From the NCBI GenBank assembly GCA_029948255.1, contig JALIZF010001438.1, positions 186,001 through 250,000 on the forward strand: a DNA stretch of 64,000 nt, read 5' to 3'. Shown here one piece after another: positions 48,232 through 61,027 of the stretch (position 1 is the stretch's first letter; every line of letters starts with the position of its first letter). The notes under the pieces are model-generated. The model did no database searches, was not told where the DNA came from, and was given only the letters and a program-made list of their open reading frames with translations. This DNA is from Telmatactis stephensoni (lineage: Eukaryota; Cnidaria; Anthozoa; Actiniaria; Isophelliidae). Both the position numbers and the translations under genes were made by a program.

Positions 48232-51200
48232 TCACAAGTCTTCGATAACATAGTTCCGAAATTTGGCACTATTCTGGTAGCCATTGAAAACCATCAATGC
48301 TCCACGTTTCGTCAAAGAAAAACTCGGAGTGAATGTTGATGCGTGAACACCATTAAGAAAAACCTTGACAGACGAGGAACTCACTTCAACTGCAGCATTG
48401 AACCAGGCGTACGCTGGGGGAGGTGTCACGTGACATGTGGACAATGACGTTAAAAAAACGTTTGCTACGACTTTTCCTGCTTGGACAATCCCGGGGCAAG
48501 CCACCCGGTGTGGCCTAAAATAGGCAAGATCGAAGTTGTCTTTGTCTTGCACGTTGAAGCCAATTCCTGGGTGCATGATGATTGAGCTCGATGGTGTTCT
48601 GTACGTATATATGTCGACTTTTATACGATAGCTGCCATTTGTAGCTGTCAATGGGTGGATGATGGCTCTACAAACAAAACTCTGAGCAGGATTTGTAGCA
48701 TCAAGCAGGAATTCATTCAGGCTACTTTCGTTGCGTTTACAGTTCTTTACCTCGTACTCTACATCTGACATGAGACGAAAACACAAATTTTCACATTAAA
48801 TTGACAACAATTGGGTTGTGTGGTACATTAATCGCGTCGCACGTGTTGTTGTGTTTTGTTATGTTGTGTTGTGTTAGGTTGCTTGTGTTGCGTTAGGTTG
48901 TGTTAAGTTGTACTGTATTATGTTGTGTTGTGTTGCTTTGCAATTGCGTAATTGCATTCATTGCGTTGCAATGTGTGTTGTGTGCATTGTGTTGTGTATG
49001 TTGTGTTGTGCTGTGTTGTTTTGTGTTGTGTCGGGATGTAATGTGATGTCATGATACGTTGATGTGTTGTGTGTTGTTGCGTTCCGTTACCTTGCCTTAA
49101 TTGTGTTGTATTTGCAATACTTTGCGTTGCGTTGCGTTGCATTCGATGGTTGCATTGTGTTACGCTTCGTTGAATTGTGTTGCATTGAAATGCGTTGCGT
49201 TGTGTTGCGCTTCATCGTGTTGCGTTGTGTAGCGTGGCGTTGTGTTATGTTGTGTCGAGTCGTGTTACTCACTTTCGCATCTTTGAGAAACGGTTCCAGG
49301 ATTGCAGTCACATTTGGGCGTTTGCGTGACAAAATTATGACGACATTTTCCATAGCTACCACAAAAGGCTCGAGTGCAGTTATTCTGAGAGAAAAGACAA
49401 ACACTTAATTGGAAAATGCGCTATACAAATAAAGTTATTATTATTATTATTAATGGGACAAGTTATATCTCTATCTACACATGAGGTAAGGAGTAATCAG
49501 GTTTGTCAAGTCAGACGCGACGTCAGAACTCAGGGATCGGTCAATTCCAATCTAATCCAGTACGAGACTGGATTTACCGAGGATTAAAGTTATGCGAAGT
49601 TCGTGATCAGAGAAGCCAAAAGATAAGCCAGTATAAGGGTATAATTTGGAAAAACTGCCAGATCAAGCATTTTCCACGCGTACACGCACGTTTCCACACG
49701 TTCATACACGTTTTCACACGTACATGAGCGTTTCCATGCGGACATACGTTTCCATACGTACATACACGTTTCCATACGTACATACATACACGTTTCAATA
49801 CGTACATACACGTTTCCATACGTACATACACGTTCCCATACGTACATACACGTTTCCATACGTACATAAACGTTCTCATACGTACATACACGTTCCTATA
49901 CGTACATACACGTTTCCATACGTACGTACACGTTTAAATACACGCATACATTTCCTACGCACGCACATACACGTTTCCATACGTACATACGTTTCCACAC
50001 GTACATATGCATGTTTCCCTACGTCACATACACGTTTACACATGTACGCAGTTCACGGCACAGAACCTCGAACGAATACTTGAAATAATGCGATACGTAC
50101 AGAGCTGTCAATGACCCGTTATGTACAGCGCTAACGTTAATTCCATTTGCCTTTTCAAGTCTAAACTCACCTCAGCTCTTCTGTATTCAGTTTCTTCTCT
50201 AGACACAAAATGCTCTGGGTACATCACATGATCGGCATCATTCAGTTCACACATCCCTTTCTCTCCAGTAACACTCATTCCATAGTTATATGAGAGACAA
50301 CGATCCTCAAGGTAGCATTTTATCTTACACAGGTCTGCGTGATTTGCTTTTTCCGTCAGAATTACATGGTTAATTAAGGACTTGTTTTCTTGTGGTAAAT
50401 TCTTGAAGGTCATATGTTTGCACCCTTCACCTGCATAGATGAAACAAAAACCAGACGCTTAAGTAAGAGGAAGGAAGGATGATGGACAATGTGATGTGTT
50501 TCATCGCTACAATATCTACAAGTTTTGATGGAATTTTGACAGTTTGAGGCTACAAATTACAGGAAAATCAATAAAAACAGATCTACGTTACTTCCAAATA
50601 AGGTATGCCTGCCCAAATATGGAATAGATTTCATGACCGTGCGAACGACAAATTTTTATAGAGGATATGTTTGATATGGTTGGTTGGTTGGTTGGTTGGT
50701 AGATGGATGGGTGGGTGGGTCGTGTGTGTGAGCTAGTGCGAAGTGCACTGATCACCATACCCTTTTGGATAACGCTGGTTTGATTTATTGAATGACTGAT
50801 ACAAATGAATGAACGATTGACTATCAAATTACTGTCTGTCGTTAAAAATTCTCCAAAATCATTCCAGTTATCGTAAGCATCAGTAATCTGTGTCGTTGGT
50901 GTTTTATATCAATATTATTTGCATTGTGAATGGAGTTTTTTTGTGGTCTAATATCATTGTCTGCTTGTATAACAGCATGAAACACTGGAAGGTTCAACTG
51001 TGCATTATTTGTGGGATAGGGGTACGTAGGGGAAAATCAGCATGGTCTCAAAAAGAGGAACTAATGGAACGGGTGTTGAAATCGTGTATAGTCTGTGTAT
51101 TGCTAATAAATCTACTATTGATATATATATTTATTATATGGCTATGATAGTACGCGTGCTCTGATTGGCTGATTTCCGGTCTGATATTTTCCCATCTCGG

Positions 51201-52647
51201 ACCGTTTCCATGGCAATCGGTCTGATATCAGAAGTTCGTTTGATTTTTGTCGATACAGCGAGGAAAATAGCCATATAATAAACAATTTATTAACCGAGCT
51301 TGCTCGGTCTGTACGGGAAAATATCAGACCTCGGTCTTTTTTGTAATGACTTCGCCTACGGCTCGGTCCGTACTGTCAAGACCTCGGTCTGATATTTTCC
51401 CTTACAGACCTCGCGCTCGGTTAATAACCCTTTATTACAATGATGCTCTTCCAGAGCGCCATGTTTCATTGTAGGTCGGTGCCTGGGTCGGTTCATGCTG
51501 GTTGGCTTTGCATATTCAGTACATTATTTTAGTAGATTTTTTTAAACAAATTTAAACATTTTAATTGTAAAATTACACAATTCAGCTTATGCTGACATGT
51601 AATCTTTCAAAAAAATTGTGTTTTGGTCTGTTCTGTTGACTGAGCGATACAAGTTTATAGTTGATTGGTTGGTTCCATGGTAAGATTTCCATTCCCACTC
51701 TAACTCGTTCCTTAGCTGTGGTAGACGTCTATCAATTTGCATGTACGGGAATCACAACTCAGCGGGATTAACAATATGAATCAAAATACATTTTTAATGA
51801 TTTAAGCCAGTGAGAAATTATCATATGAATGAAGTCATTTTGCCTTCAGATATTTTTAAAAATGGATTGCGTTATTTTAGGAGTATACCTTTAACAAATT
51901 TGTGCCCTGTATAACAATCGTTTTTACGATTTATGACTATGATTATTTGTTACATTTCAAGATTTCTTTTCTTTTTTTCTTTTTTCTTCTCTCTCCTCCT
52001 CCTTCTCCTCCTCCTTCGTATTCTTCCTTCTTCCTTCTTGTTCTTGTTCTTGTTCTTCTTGTTCTTCTTCCTTCTCAGTGTTCTTCGTCTTGTTCTTCTT
52101 GTTCTTCTTGTTCTTGTTCTTTCTTTCCTCTTTTTCTTCTTCTTCTTTTTCTTTGACTGATATGAGTACTTTTTTTGTCTGTTTCACCGTTTTGAGTTAA
52201 ATAACAACATACGTCGAAAAACAATCAAAAAAAGCGAACTGATTTCAGTGATCATCGGTGAACACAGATTGCAATTTTCTTATCTTTGCGAGCAGTCTTA
52301 CTCTTTGTAAGTCTTTGTTTTTATTCATCACCAAATTGAATTATATTGTAGAGTTTAAGTTTCAACAACATTTTCATTACTTGTTATCGTGGCATCTTTC
52401 AGATGAAACTTGTCTCGACGAAATCAAGAAAATTATATAACCACCAGCATAACATCCGCCCCAGCTTTTTAACAAAATCTTAGGATCTATTTAACGGAAA
52501 TACTCCTGAATTACATGAATCGAAAATAACAACTTTAAAAAACCTTCGGTCTATTGTTAGGGGTTAAGGAAGCATATTCTACTTACCAAGAACATTATTG
52601 ATGATAATCTTGCTAAACAAGATAACTAGAGATGCAGAGTACATCAT
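48232..52647 (-). CDS. Secreted PAN/Apple-EGF protein with a C-terminal beta-rich domain
   Basis: Four exons in coding order: 52647-52587 (ATG plus hydrophobic signal, MMYSASLVILFSKIII), 50430-50171 (PAN/Apple: GCKHMTF, HADLCKIKCYLEDRCLSYNY, CELND), 49384-49273 (one EGF-like module: CTRAFCGSYGKC, CDCNPGTVSQRC) and 48764-48232 (about 177 residues, unclassified; possibly a concanavalin-like fold, with VKVFLNGVHAS and GALMVFNGYQNSAKFRNYVI). The sum is 966 nt, 321 residues plus a TGA stop. All phases agree (1, 0, 1). PAN-EGF proteins are frequent in cnidarian secretomes and act outside the cell. Specific function unknown. The first exon is the least certain. Confidence 0.72.
48838..49262. repeat. 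TGTTG-rich low-complexity tract in a PAN-EGF intron
   Basis: Degenerate GTTGTGTTGTG/GCGTTGCGTT units fill the intron before the EGF exon. Confidence 0.85.
49676..50045. repeat. 20-bp minisatellite in a PAN-EGF intron
   Basis: About 18 copies of a unit close to TTTCCATACGTACATACACG, diverging at both edges. Long open frames through it on both strands reflect the repeat only. Confidence 0.95.
50478..50671. repeat. Dispersed repeat, copy 2 of a pair (copy 1 at 39827-40022)
   Basis: See the matching blocks named for the first copy. It is followed by a short TTGG array at 50680. Confidence 0.85.
51131..51440. mobile_element. Two adjoining palindromic MITE-like units
   Basis: First unit 51131-51281 with inverted ends TTATTATATGGCTAT / ATAGCCATATAATAA. 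Second unit about 51296-51435 with TAACCGAGC..GGTCTGT..GGGAAAATATCAGACC inverted against GGTCTGATATTTTCCC..ACAGACC..GCTCGGTTA. Both lie in PAN-EGF intron 1; no coding. Confidence 0.75.
51965..52158. repeat. Polypyrimidine CTT/TTC-rich tract
   Basis: Almost pure pyrimidine on the + strand with GTTCTT interruptions. Open frames here are compositional artefacts. Confidence 0.9.
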
Positions 52648-53553
52648 GAACGCAATCAAACGTACTGACTGAAGTTTTGAAGTCTTCGATGTCTCTCTAA
52701 ATTAGTCATATACAGCAAAACAGGCTATTTGATCTACGAACGTCAGCATACGTCAACTAAAGTTTTCTATTCAAGTAGACTCATAATTAGTCCTGCATGT
52801 ATGGTATTCAGTTATCCAATTAGTAATAATAATATTAATGATGATAATAAGACTTTATTTAAAGAGGGTTACACGACTGAACAGTTACAAACTCATAGTC
52901 AATTCAGCCTTTGGTCCTTTGGTGCACGAGAAATTAGATTAATTCCCGTGTGATTTTTATTATTTTATGTTTTGAGGCCAAAGTAAATTTTTAACATTTG
53001 CGTAACAATTGTCAGCAATTAATTCTGTTAACACAAGCAATGTAGATGCATGTAAAAACATATGCAGGTGAAAAAGTATAGACTTTGAATTTCAAATTTG
53101 TTATGACTTGTGAACTCTGAATCAGTCGGGCAAACTAATAGCTGGTTCCATGAATCAAATCGTACGTTAAGGTTTCATTTTTGCAATTGAGGCTATCGGA
53201 CCAATCTCTCTGCCCTACTTCCATGTTTAAATAGCTTAAACTATTGGGTGCAAAAAAGCTGACTTAACCCTTGTGCATGGGTTGTATTGTTTTGCGCCCA
53301 CCACTTATCAATTAGTATTATTTTTTTAAGCATTAAATCTGTTATACGTGTGGAAAATAAAAACCTTTGAACCTTTGAAGACAGAAACTTGCTTAATAGC
53401 CTCGACCCGAAAACTTTTAGAATGTACTAATGTCAATTATATCAACTATTGATATTTGCAAACATTTGCAAGAACCAATTTTGAACTAATATGTCGAAAA
53501 CAGCTAGTATTTGTACATCAAACATCTGTGTTCTCGAACTCTTTCGGTTCTTT

Positions 53554-53600
<47 letters not shown>

Positions 53601-54102
53601 TTCTTTCTTTCTTTCTTTCTTTCGGAAATCTTCTCAGACTAACTGACGGACTGACTGACTGACTCGACTGACTGACTGACCGACTGACCGACCGACCGAC
53701 CGACTGACTAATATACGCATACAGACAGACAAACAGGCAAACAAACATTTAAACAAACAAACAAACAAAAACTAAAAACCCACAACCATCACAGTGGAGA
53801 CGAAGTATGGTGATTGCTCTGTAGACTGTGGACTATGGATTATGGACAATGGACAATGGACAATGGACAATGGACAAGGGACAATGGACAAGGGACAATG
53901 GACAAGGGACAAGGGACAAGGGACAAGGGACAAGGGACTATGGACTATGGACTATGGACAGTGGACTATGAACTATGGACTCAGTTTGGAATATGGAATA
54001 TAGAATGTGGAATATGGAATATGAAATGTGGAAAATATAATATGGAAGTACGCGATGGAAAGTTTGGATATCATTTCTCATTCTCATTCATTTTGCTTGT
54101 CA
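52648..54102. other. Intergenic region with microsatellite cluster
   Basis: No gene seen. The right part holds CTGT, CTTT, GACT and AAAC arrays (53556-53770) and a GGACAATGGACAAG-type minisatellite (53838-54050). No clear promoter elements were identified for the PAN-EGF gene starting at 52647. Confidence 0.5.
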
Positions 54103-56128
54103 CTATTTTTTATGTTTATTTGCTGTAAATTTTGCTCTAAAGTATTCTAAATAACCTCCAGTTGATAGAGTCATCTTATAGCATAAATATTTGTTCATGT
54201 GAACATTCGAACTTCCTACATCACGTGGTTCAGCTGTCTTCAAATGTTCCGAGCAATCCTCTTCGATTGCTTGCTGCTTTTCTTTAAATATTCTCAACTC
54301 TTCAAAAAAGTCTTTTTCAAATCGTATTTGTTCCCACAGAGATCTATTGAAATATTCATAAAGTGAGAAATCTGCTCTGCTCCACTTTTGTAAATGTTCA
54401 ACTTCGTCAGGAGTATATTCCCTCGGGGTTTTCTGTTTACTGAAGTATGATTTCAAGTACAGGACATCATCAAGTTCCCAGCAGAATTTCCTTCTCATCA
54501 ATACCAAGGATTCGTCGAGATATTCATGTATAAGCACTAAGGTGAATTTCTCCTCGATATCCAAAATGGCGTCTTTGACAACTTCTGGTTTATGGTAGTC
54601 TGCTGTGCGAAGGCCAAGGTCAAAGAACATTCCATTCTTGATGAGATTAAGTGTATCCTTGAGGTAGAAAAATGAAATTATTTATATCTCAGAAAAGATT
54701 GATTCAACAGTCCATGCAACAGTCCAGTCCATTTCGGCTAGCTATATTTTAAAGCCAGGTTGATAAAGAATCTTGGTCGGTTGTTATATATTATTCAGTT
54801 TAGAGTGTATTAATATAGACAAACGACATACATTTTTTGATTTAAGTTCAAAGAGTTATCAGTGTGAATAGTGAGAGAATTTTACGTACAAATTTTAATG
54901 AAATATTAATTTTGATTCAAGTCAAAGAGCCGGTCAGATATCATTATGTGAATTTTTGGAGAATTTTACAAATTTAAAAAATTAATTAGAGCAAAGATCG
55001 AATCTTGGATCGAACAATCAGACAAACGATCTATTGTATATTCACACCTAAAATCACAGTCCAAACGTAAAATATCACCCCACTTATCATGAACAAATGA
55101 CTTACTTTAAAACTGTTTCGCTTGATAACACGCTGGATGTGCATCTTGGGATTTTCCAAGAACGAACCAATCGGATCAGAATATTCATACATCTCTAACA
55201 ATGTCGTGAAATCCTCGTTACGAAACGTTGTCTCGAAGGTAGTCTGCGGATGCCTCAATATAGTTACATATGCTGTACTAGGGGGCATTATTTGATCCAT
55301 AATTTCAGGATTATATCTTGCATGATTGCAAAGGATGTTGGGTAATATCCCATCAACTATCGATAGATCAAGATGTCGCCAGTGGAAACGAGCGGGCCAA
55401 TAGAATGTCGAGACGCCGCCACTTGGAATTGCCACTTTAAGGTCGCGGAGGTCTGCGTACCGGTTTAAAATGTTGGTGATGACGTCACTTCCTGTGTGAT
55501 GAGTCTTGATAAATAGGATGTTATTTAATGGATGTGAGCATTTTTGTTTCCTGTCGGGATGAACAAAACGAAAAAAAAGTCAAAAGCTTTGCCCTCGCTG
55601 AAAGTTATTACGATTTCCCTCGTGTTTGGGAACTGCTGAATTGTCTTGCTAGCAGTCGATTTTCGTTCATCCGGGCTTCATGCAAAACTTCTTATTTAAA
55701 AAGAAAAGCTTCCCTCGAAACTTCGTTTCCCTTTTTGTTTATTTGTTTGTTTGTTTGCTGTTGTTGTTGTTTTTGTTTGTTTGTTTTTATGGTTCTGGCT
55801 GTTGTTGTTGTTAATTGTTGTTTTATAGCGGCAAAAAGAAGATATAGTAATGAAATATGTGCAAACTCAGTCAGTCAGTTTGATTTTTGGCTTAAAATAC
55901 TAGTCTGCGACTGAAGAACAGTTTTCACAGATTCCTAGCACTGTCTGGACTGTATTAAAAACGGAAACAAGGGAAGTGTTGTGTAGGCGTTTCAACTTTG
56001 CTTTCTACTCGGCTTTCCGACAAAATTGGATTTCAGTAAATAATTTGATCATAGAAGGCCCAGTGTAAGATTAGCTATGCTAAACTGGTATACTTTAGAA
56101 GTATTTTTAAACCTTCTCTAAATAAAGT

Positions 56129-56223
<95 letters not shown>

Positions 56224-57891
56224 ACAGGACTGTATTAAAAACAGCAGTCCAGTCTGCTGTTTGTTCTTGCTATGATCCCCCTCACCATGTTGTTGAGAAG
56301 GGAGACCATCGGGTACAAGTTTGGAAAGGAGCATCGGGTGATGAATCATCTGCTGTTCATGGATGACTTGAAGTTGTATAGTAGATCGGAGGAGGAGTTG
56401 GAGAGGTTGATTGAGGTGGTTCAGGTATATTCGAGGGATATTGGGATGGAGTTTGGGTTGGACAAGTGTGCAGTGTTGGTATTAAAGCAGGGAACTAAAG
56501 AACGTTGTGAAGGGATTGTTTTGCCTGATGGTCAGGTAATGAGTGAGATGGACGAGAATGGGTATAAGTACTTGGGTGTGTTAGAAGGGGCAGATATCAT
56601 GCAGAAGGAAATGAAGAAGAAAGTAAGAGATGAGTACTTGAGAAGGGTGAAGCTTGTGGCAAAGTCGAAGTTGTATGGTGGTAATTTGATCAAGGCGATC
56701 AATACTTGGGCTGTCAGTGTGGTAAGGTATAGTGCTGGGATTTTGGACTGGAGTGATCGGGAGTTGAAGGAGATGGATGTAAAAACGAGAAAGAGGTTGA
56801 CAATGTTTGGGGTCTTTCACAAGAAGGGGAGTGTTCCGAGGTTGTACATGAAAAGGAAGCATGGTGGTAGGGGGCTGATCAGTATTGTTGACTGTGTGAG
56901 GGCAGAAGAGCTGGGTTTGTTTGGGTATGTTAAAGAGAGTGACGAGTGGATGCTAAAGGTGGTTGGTGAGTCGTTGCAGGTTGGTGAGACAAAGAAGGAG
57001 TATAAGAAGAGGGTGCAGAAGGAGAGGAAAGAAAATTTCCTAGAGAAAAGGTTGCATGGAAAATTTATGAGGGATGTGAGCGATGTTGCTGATGAGCGGT
57101 CTTGGCAGTGGTTAAGGGCAGGATATTTGGGTAAGGGCACTGAGGGGTTTGTTTTTGCAGCACAGGAACAAGCTCTGAGGACAAGGTTTTTCCGGGCAAC
57201 CATTCAGAAAGAGAATGTGGACCCAAAGTGTAGGGTTTGTGGGAAGGAGGTGGAGTCTGTTGGCCATTTGGCAAGTGGTTGTAGTGTTTTGGCCCAGAAG
57301 CAATATAAGAAGAGACATGATCGGATGGGGTTGAGGGTGTATTGGGAGCTGTGTCGGAAGTATGGAGTGAAATGTGCTGATGTTTGGTATAAGGAGGTTC
57401 CAGATGAGGTTAGGATTTCGGATGATGGAGAAGTAGAGATTTGGTGGGACAGGAGCGTCGAGACAACACAGAAGATGGAACATAATCGTCCAGATGTTAC
57501 TGTGTTGAACCGAGCGGCTCGTAAGTGGACCTTTGTTGATTTCTCGGTGCCTTGGGATCGTAATGTGGTGGTGAAGGAAGAGGAGAAAATTGCTAAATAT
57601 TCTCCTCTTGCAAAGGAGATACGAAAGTTGCACCGGGTGTCAACAAAGGTGGTTCCGTTGGTTGTTGGTTCTCTAGGGGTCGTGTCTAGTAATCTTGAGG
57701 GGTACCTGAAAGATCTAGGTATTCCAGACGTTCTGGGTGGTATGCAGACGTCTGCGGTCATAGGGACCACCCTCATTCTGCAGAGTGTGCTTAGTCTCTA
57801 AGCCCCAGGTCTTGGGGTCGAGGCTAAGCAGTATCTTACACCTGTAGTGTGAATTAAATCTCCACTCAGGTTGTCTATTTGTAGAAATTAC

Positions 57892-57935
<44 letters not shown>

Positions 57936-59743
57936 GACCCAACCTCAACTCTACCCTTACTAGACAAGGTGCAAGAATATAGATATCTATATCTTCTATC
58001 TGCACATGTATTAATACCAGTGAGCAATACCCTTGCTCACTGACGCATTTTTGCAGTTTAAATAAAGGTATTATTATTATATATTATTATAAGAATTAAG
58101 ACCCTTCTATTCGGACAAATTTTCTATATGATAATTATTTTGTTAGCTCGTTTGGATGCAAAACTTTGATTAAATTTCATACAAATTGCACTTGTCAGTA
58201 TGAAGTTGATTTGTTCTTTCAGACGAGGTAAAGGTAAAGGCCTTTGTTTAACGTCGGTTGTTCCTTCAACCAGAGAATAGTCTTCGCAGGAGGCCGACGG
58301 TGCGCTCATTTTATCCCCCTCTTTCCATCAGTGCTGCGTTTTAAGGGCATTTAAAGCTAGACATTTGTCATAGAAAGTTTGCTCGAGAAGAAAAACCTTT
58401 ACCTAGTATTTCGTGGCCGTCGCGGTTCATGATAATCATCTTTACTCAGTATATAGTCTTCAACACCTTCTACACCCATATATCGACTTTGCCCATAGTC
58501 GGTATTCCCATCTTGTCGAGGTGATGGAGATTTATTAGAAGTCTTGTTTAGGACGACGTTTCTCTCTTTACGTAAATGATCCGTTACGTTTCCTGTGTTG
58601 ACGTCCTTTATTGCCTCGATGAATATGACATCGTCGTTCCAGGCCCAAGCGTGTGGAAGCTTGAATCTGATGGAGAAAGTTGATTCTTTTTTAACGCAGT
58701 AAACGACGACGACAACAACAACAGCAGCAGCAGCAAAACCGGAAAGGAAAGGAGTATAGGTAGTAGCAAAATTTCACTTTCTTTTCCGCTTAAATTTGGT
58801 ATTGACGTTAGCATCAGTAGGTGAAGTTCTTTAGTGTATAACGCTCAGAGCAAGCTGAATTTGACAGTAATCATGTGGGATTCAGTTTGTGGCTTTATAA
58901 CTTTTGTAATTACCGGCTTTCCATATTCCCCTTCGGGTGAGTCGCGTAGGCTTAATACCGACAACGTTTATTGAAATAGGTGTATAACGGACACATTGTA
59001 TTATTTTCGGCATTTCGGAAGTGCGATATTGAGTTGAATTATGGGGCTGTTCAATTCTGAGGCCGGGACAGACGTTTTAGATTCCATCTGTCAAAATTAC
59101 AAAGTCCAAAATATGAGACAAAAATTAATCAAATATTTACAAGTATCTTACTTCAACTTCAAATGAAATGATGTCCCTAAAAACAGCCCCATAATTCATC
59201 GCAAGCGTTAACTTGGAAGGACTAATAGGAACGTTTTTCTTCTCTTCTATTCACGTCCTTAAACAGATGATCAACGAGCTCAACTATTTTCGTGTGAGGT
59301 GCAACATCAGCAAAACCGTTAAATTTGTAGACAATCATTTATTATTTACCCCTAGTCCTTATTTCTACTACTGCTTTCTCGTGACTATTGTACATTTCGT
59401 TTAACGGTTTAAGTAAAACCCGGCGAATGTATAATAACGGTGCAAAAACCGCTTGATTGCCAGTATATATAACATTTAAAGACCAGCGCAAGCCATCCTC
59501 TACCCCACAAACCTAATTACAAGCTTATTATGGCTATTTCAAGGCGACTATTTTCTAAAACAATTATAAAATCACAATGATTTACCTGTATGGGTCTTTC
59601 CTCTCTGGTCTGATCAGGGTTTTAGGACTGACGTACTTCTGGCTCGTTTGATGCCCAATAAAAGCTACATACAATACTAAAACTATCAAAATAAGGACAA
59701 TAACCGATGTCCTTTTTAAGCGAAAGCAGTAAAGCGGTCTCAT
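54103..59743 (-). CDS. Galactose 3-O-sulfotransferase family enzyme (Gal3ST), 4 exons
   Basis: Exons in coding order: 59743-59586, 58666-58403, 55550-55106, 54657-54103; 1,422 nt, 473 residues plus TAG, with all phases consistent. A short cytosolic start (MRPLYCFRLKR) and the membrane anchor SVIVLILIVLVLYVAFIG mark a type II Golgi protein. A low-complexity stem follows, then the PAPS 5'-phosphosulfate loop LFIKTHHTGSD (family FLKTHKT.S), SGGVSTFYWPARFHW, the 3'-phosphate motif TILRHPQTTFETTFR, and the C-terminal FTLVLIHEYLDESLVLMRRK. Family members transfer sulfate to the 3-OH of galactose on glycolipids or glycans; the exact acceptor cannot be read. Intron 2 contains the LINE at 56222-57890. 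Confidence 0.9.
56125..56221. repeat. ATT microsatellite at the 5' side of a LINE
   Basis: About 32 ATT units following AATAAAGTTC. It directly abuts the LINE fragment; a second TTA array (57893-57934) lies at its other end. Confidence 0.95.
56222..57934 (+). mobile_element. 5'-truncated R4/Dong-like LINE with restriction-like endonuclease
   Basis: Open frame 56272-57801 (about 509 residues) starts at the catalytic box LLFMDDLKLYSRS of a reverse transcriptase. It continues through a CRVCGKEVESVGHLASGC zinc-knuckle-like CCHC motif and ends with a PD-(D/E)XK-type endonuclease: NRPDVTVLN, WTFVDFSVPWDRNV, KEEEKIAKYSPL. That order (RT, CCHC, C-terminal restriction-like endonuclease) defines the R2/R4/NeSL group. 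A TTA array follows the 3' end. The frame has no stops, suggesting a young copy. Inserted in intron 2 of the sulfotransferase, opposite sense. Confidence 0.85.
58247..58372 (-). mobile_element. tRNA-derived SINE, family B, copy 3 (fragment)
   Basis: Carries GGCCGACGGTGCGCTCATTT and GGCATTTAAAGCTA like the copy at 46672 but lacks the tRNA-like head. In the sulfotransferase intron. Confidence 0.7.
58865..58995. repeat. Dispersed repeat, copy 2 (first copy at 10180-10310)
   Basis: Matches the first copy over TTCGGGTGAGTCGCGTAGGC and the following 40 bases. Located in the first intron of the sulfotransferase. Confidence 0.75.
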
Positions 59744-60125
59744 TGTATGCGATCACGAAAGATTAGGGCCAACCGATACATCGATGAAGCGGCATTCAAT
59801 TTTGTTCTATTTGTGAGCGGCTTTCTAAGGCAAGCGTCCGTGATTCAGTTATAACATTATTCCCTCTGGAAATTTGTATTTATACTAGGTAAACGACCAC
59901 GAAATGTAGCCATTTTCACTGTCAAAGCGAAATTTCGAAGATTGTTGCTTCAGTTGTTTCTGGTACCCGCAGTTAATGCAATTTGTAAAAAAAATAACAA
60001 AATATAGCACCCGCCTGCGCCTGCGTTTGACCAGCGGTAAACCGGAAGTTTAATGTGACAAGAAAATTTGGAAATAGATCACAGGAAGCCCAGCTTGAGG
60101 TAACTAACTTAAAATAGAGAACTTA

Positions 60126-60440
60126 AGGTGACTCGAAGTAGTTATTTTCCGACCATACTTACTGTTTTCATTCGGCTGTCTGGCAAACTTACTCTGCACC
60201 TACTGATTAAGTTTTTCTACCGTCTATGGAGCTTAGATGAAAGTTTTGAATGATGACAGTTTTAATTTAGCTCGATCGGCGTTATTTTGCAACGACAAAC
60301 AAATATCGTTTAAAATGGTTTTTGCTAAATATCTCTAAATCTCGATAAGCTCCAGGTGAGCGATAAAGCACTACTAATACGCAATACTCTAGTATTCCTA
60401 TTATGTCATCTTAAGGTGACTCAATAGAAATTCAGGAGGC
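60126..60440. mobile_element. Diverged relative of the palindromic foldback element arm
   Basis: Begins TTAAGGTGACTCGAAGTAGT, against TTAAGGTGTTTCAAAGTAGT at the palindrome's edge, and keeps TTTGAATGAT, ATCGTTTAAA and AATATCTC blocks in the same order and spacing. A further TTAAGGTGACTC at 60413 may start another copy. Confidence 0.6.
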
Positions 60441-60715
60441 ATTCGGCCTCGACAAACTTTTGGTCACAACTTTTTAGGATCGCGTTCAATTTCAATAGCC
60501 TACACATTGGCCTTAAGCGATTTTGTTGAAGAGAACTATTTTTGGAGTAATTTCAACAAAACCTGACCCCACTGTTTAGAAATGACCCACTCTAAATCAA
60601 AATTTTGTTGGTATAAATGGATGAAATACAGGGAATCAAACTACAATGAATCAAACTTCAGGCTGAGTGAGTTTCACAAAAATCGTCGAAATAGAAATGC
60701 GAGGACGATTGGTCG

Positions 60716-60981
60716 CCATCCACACGTATGCGTTTACGTTTGTAAACGCATAAAAGTATTTGCATCCACACGAAAACGATGGCCGTTTACAGCGGCATCA
60801 CACTAACAACTTGATGCTAGTAAACGTATACATTTCTATGCGGTTAGACTCGTCTACACGTAAACGCTTCAACTCGAAAACAATGTTAAACGCTTGACTA
60901 AGCAGGTATTGAATGATATAGTGACGTCAGCGTTTTCGGAAGTATGCGTTTACGGGTGTCCACACGTAAACGCTTTTTAGT

Positions 60982-61027
<46 letters not shown>

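Noticed and set aside
49590..50083. Open frames on both strands across the 20-bp minisatellite
   Set aside because: The unit length times three is free of stops, so frames stay open by chance.
51902..52187. Open frames in the pyrimidine-rich tract
   Set aside because: Low-complexity Leu/Phe/Ser or Glu/Lys strings only.
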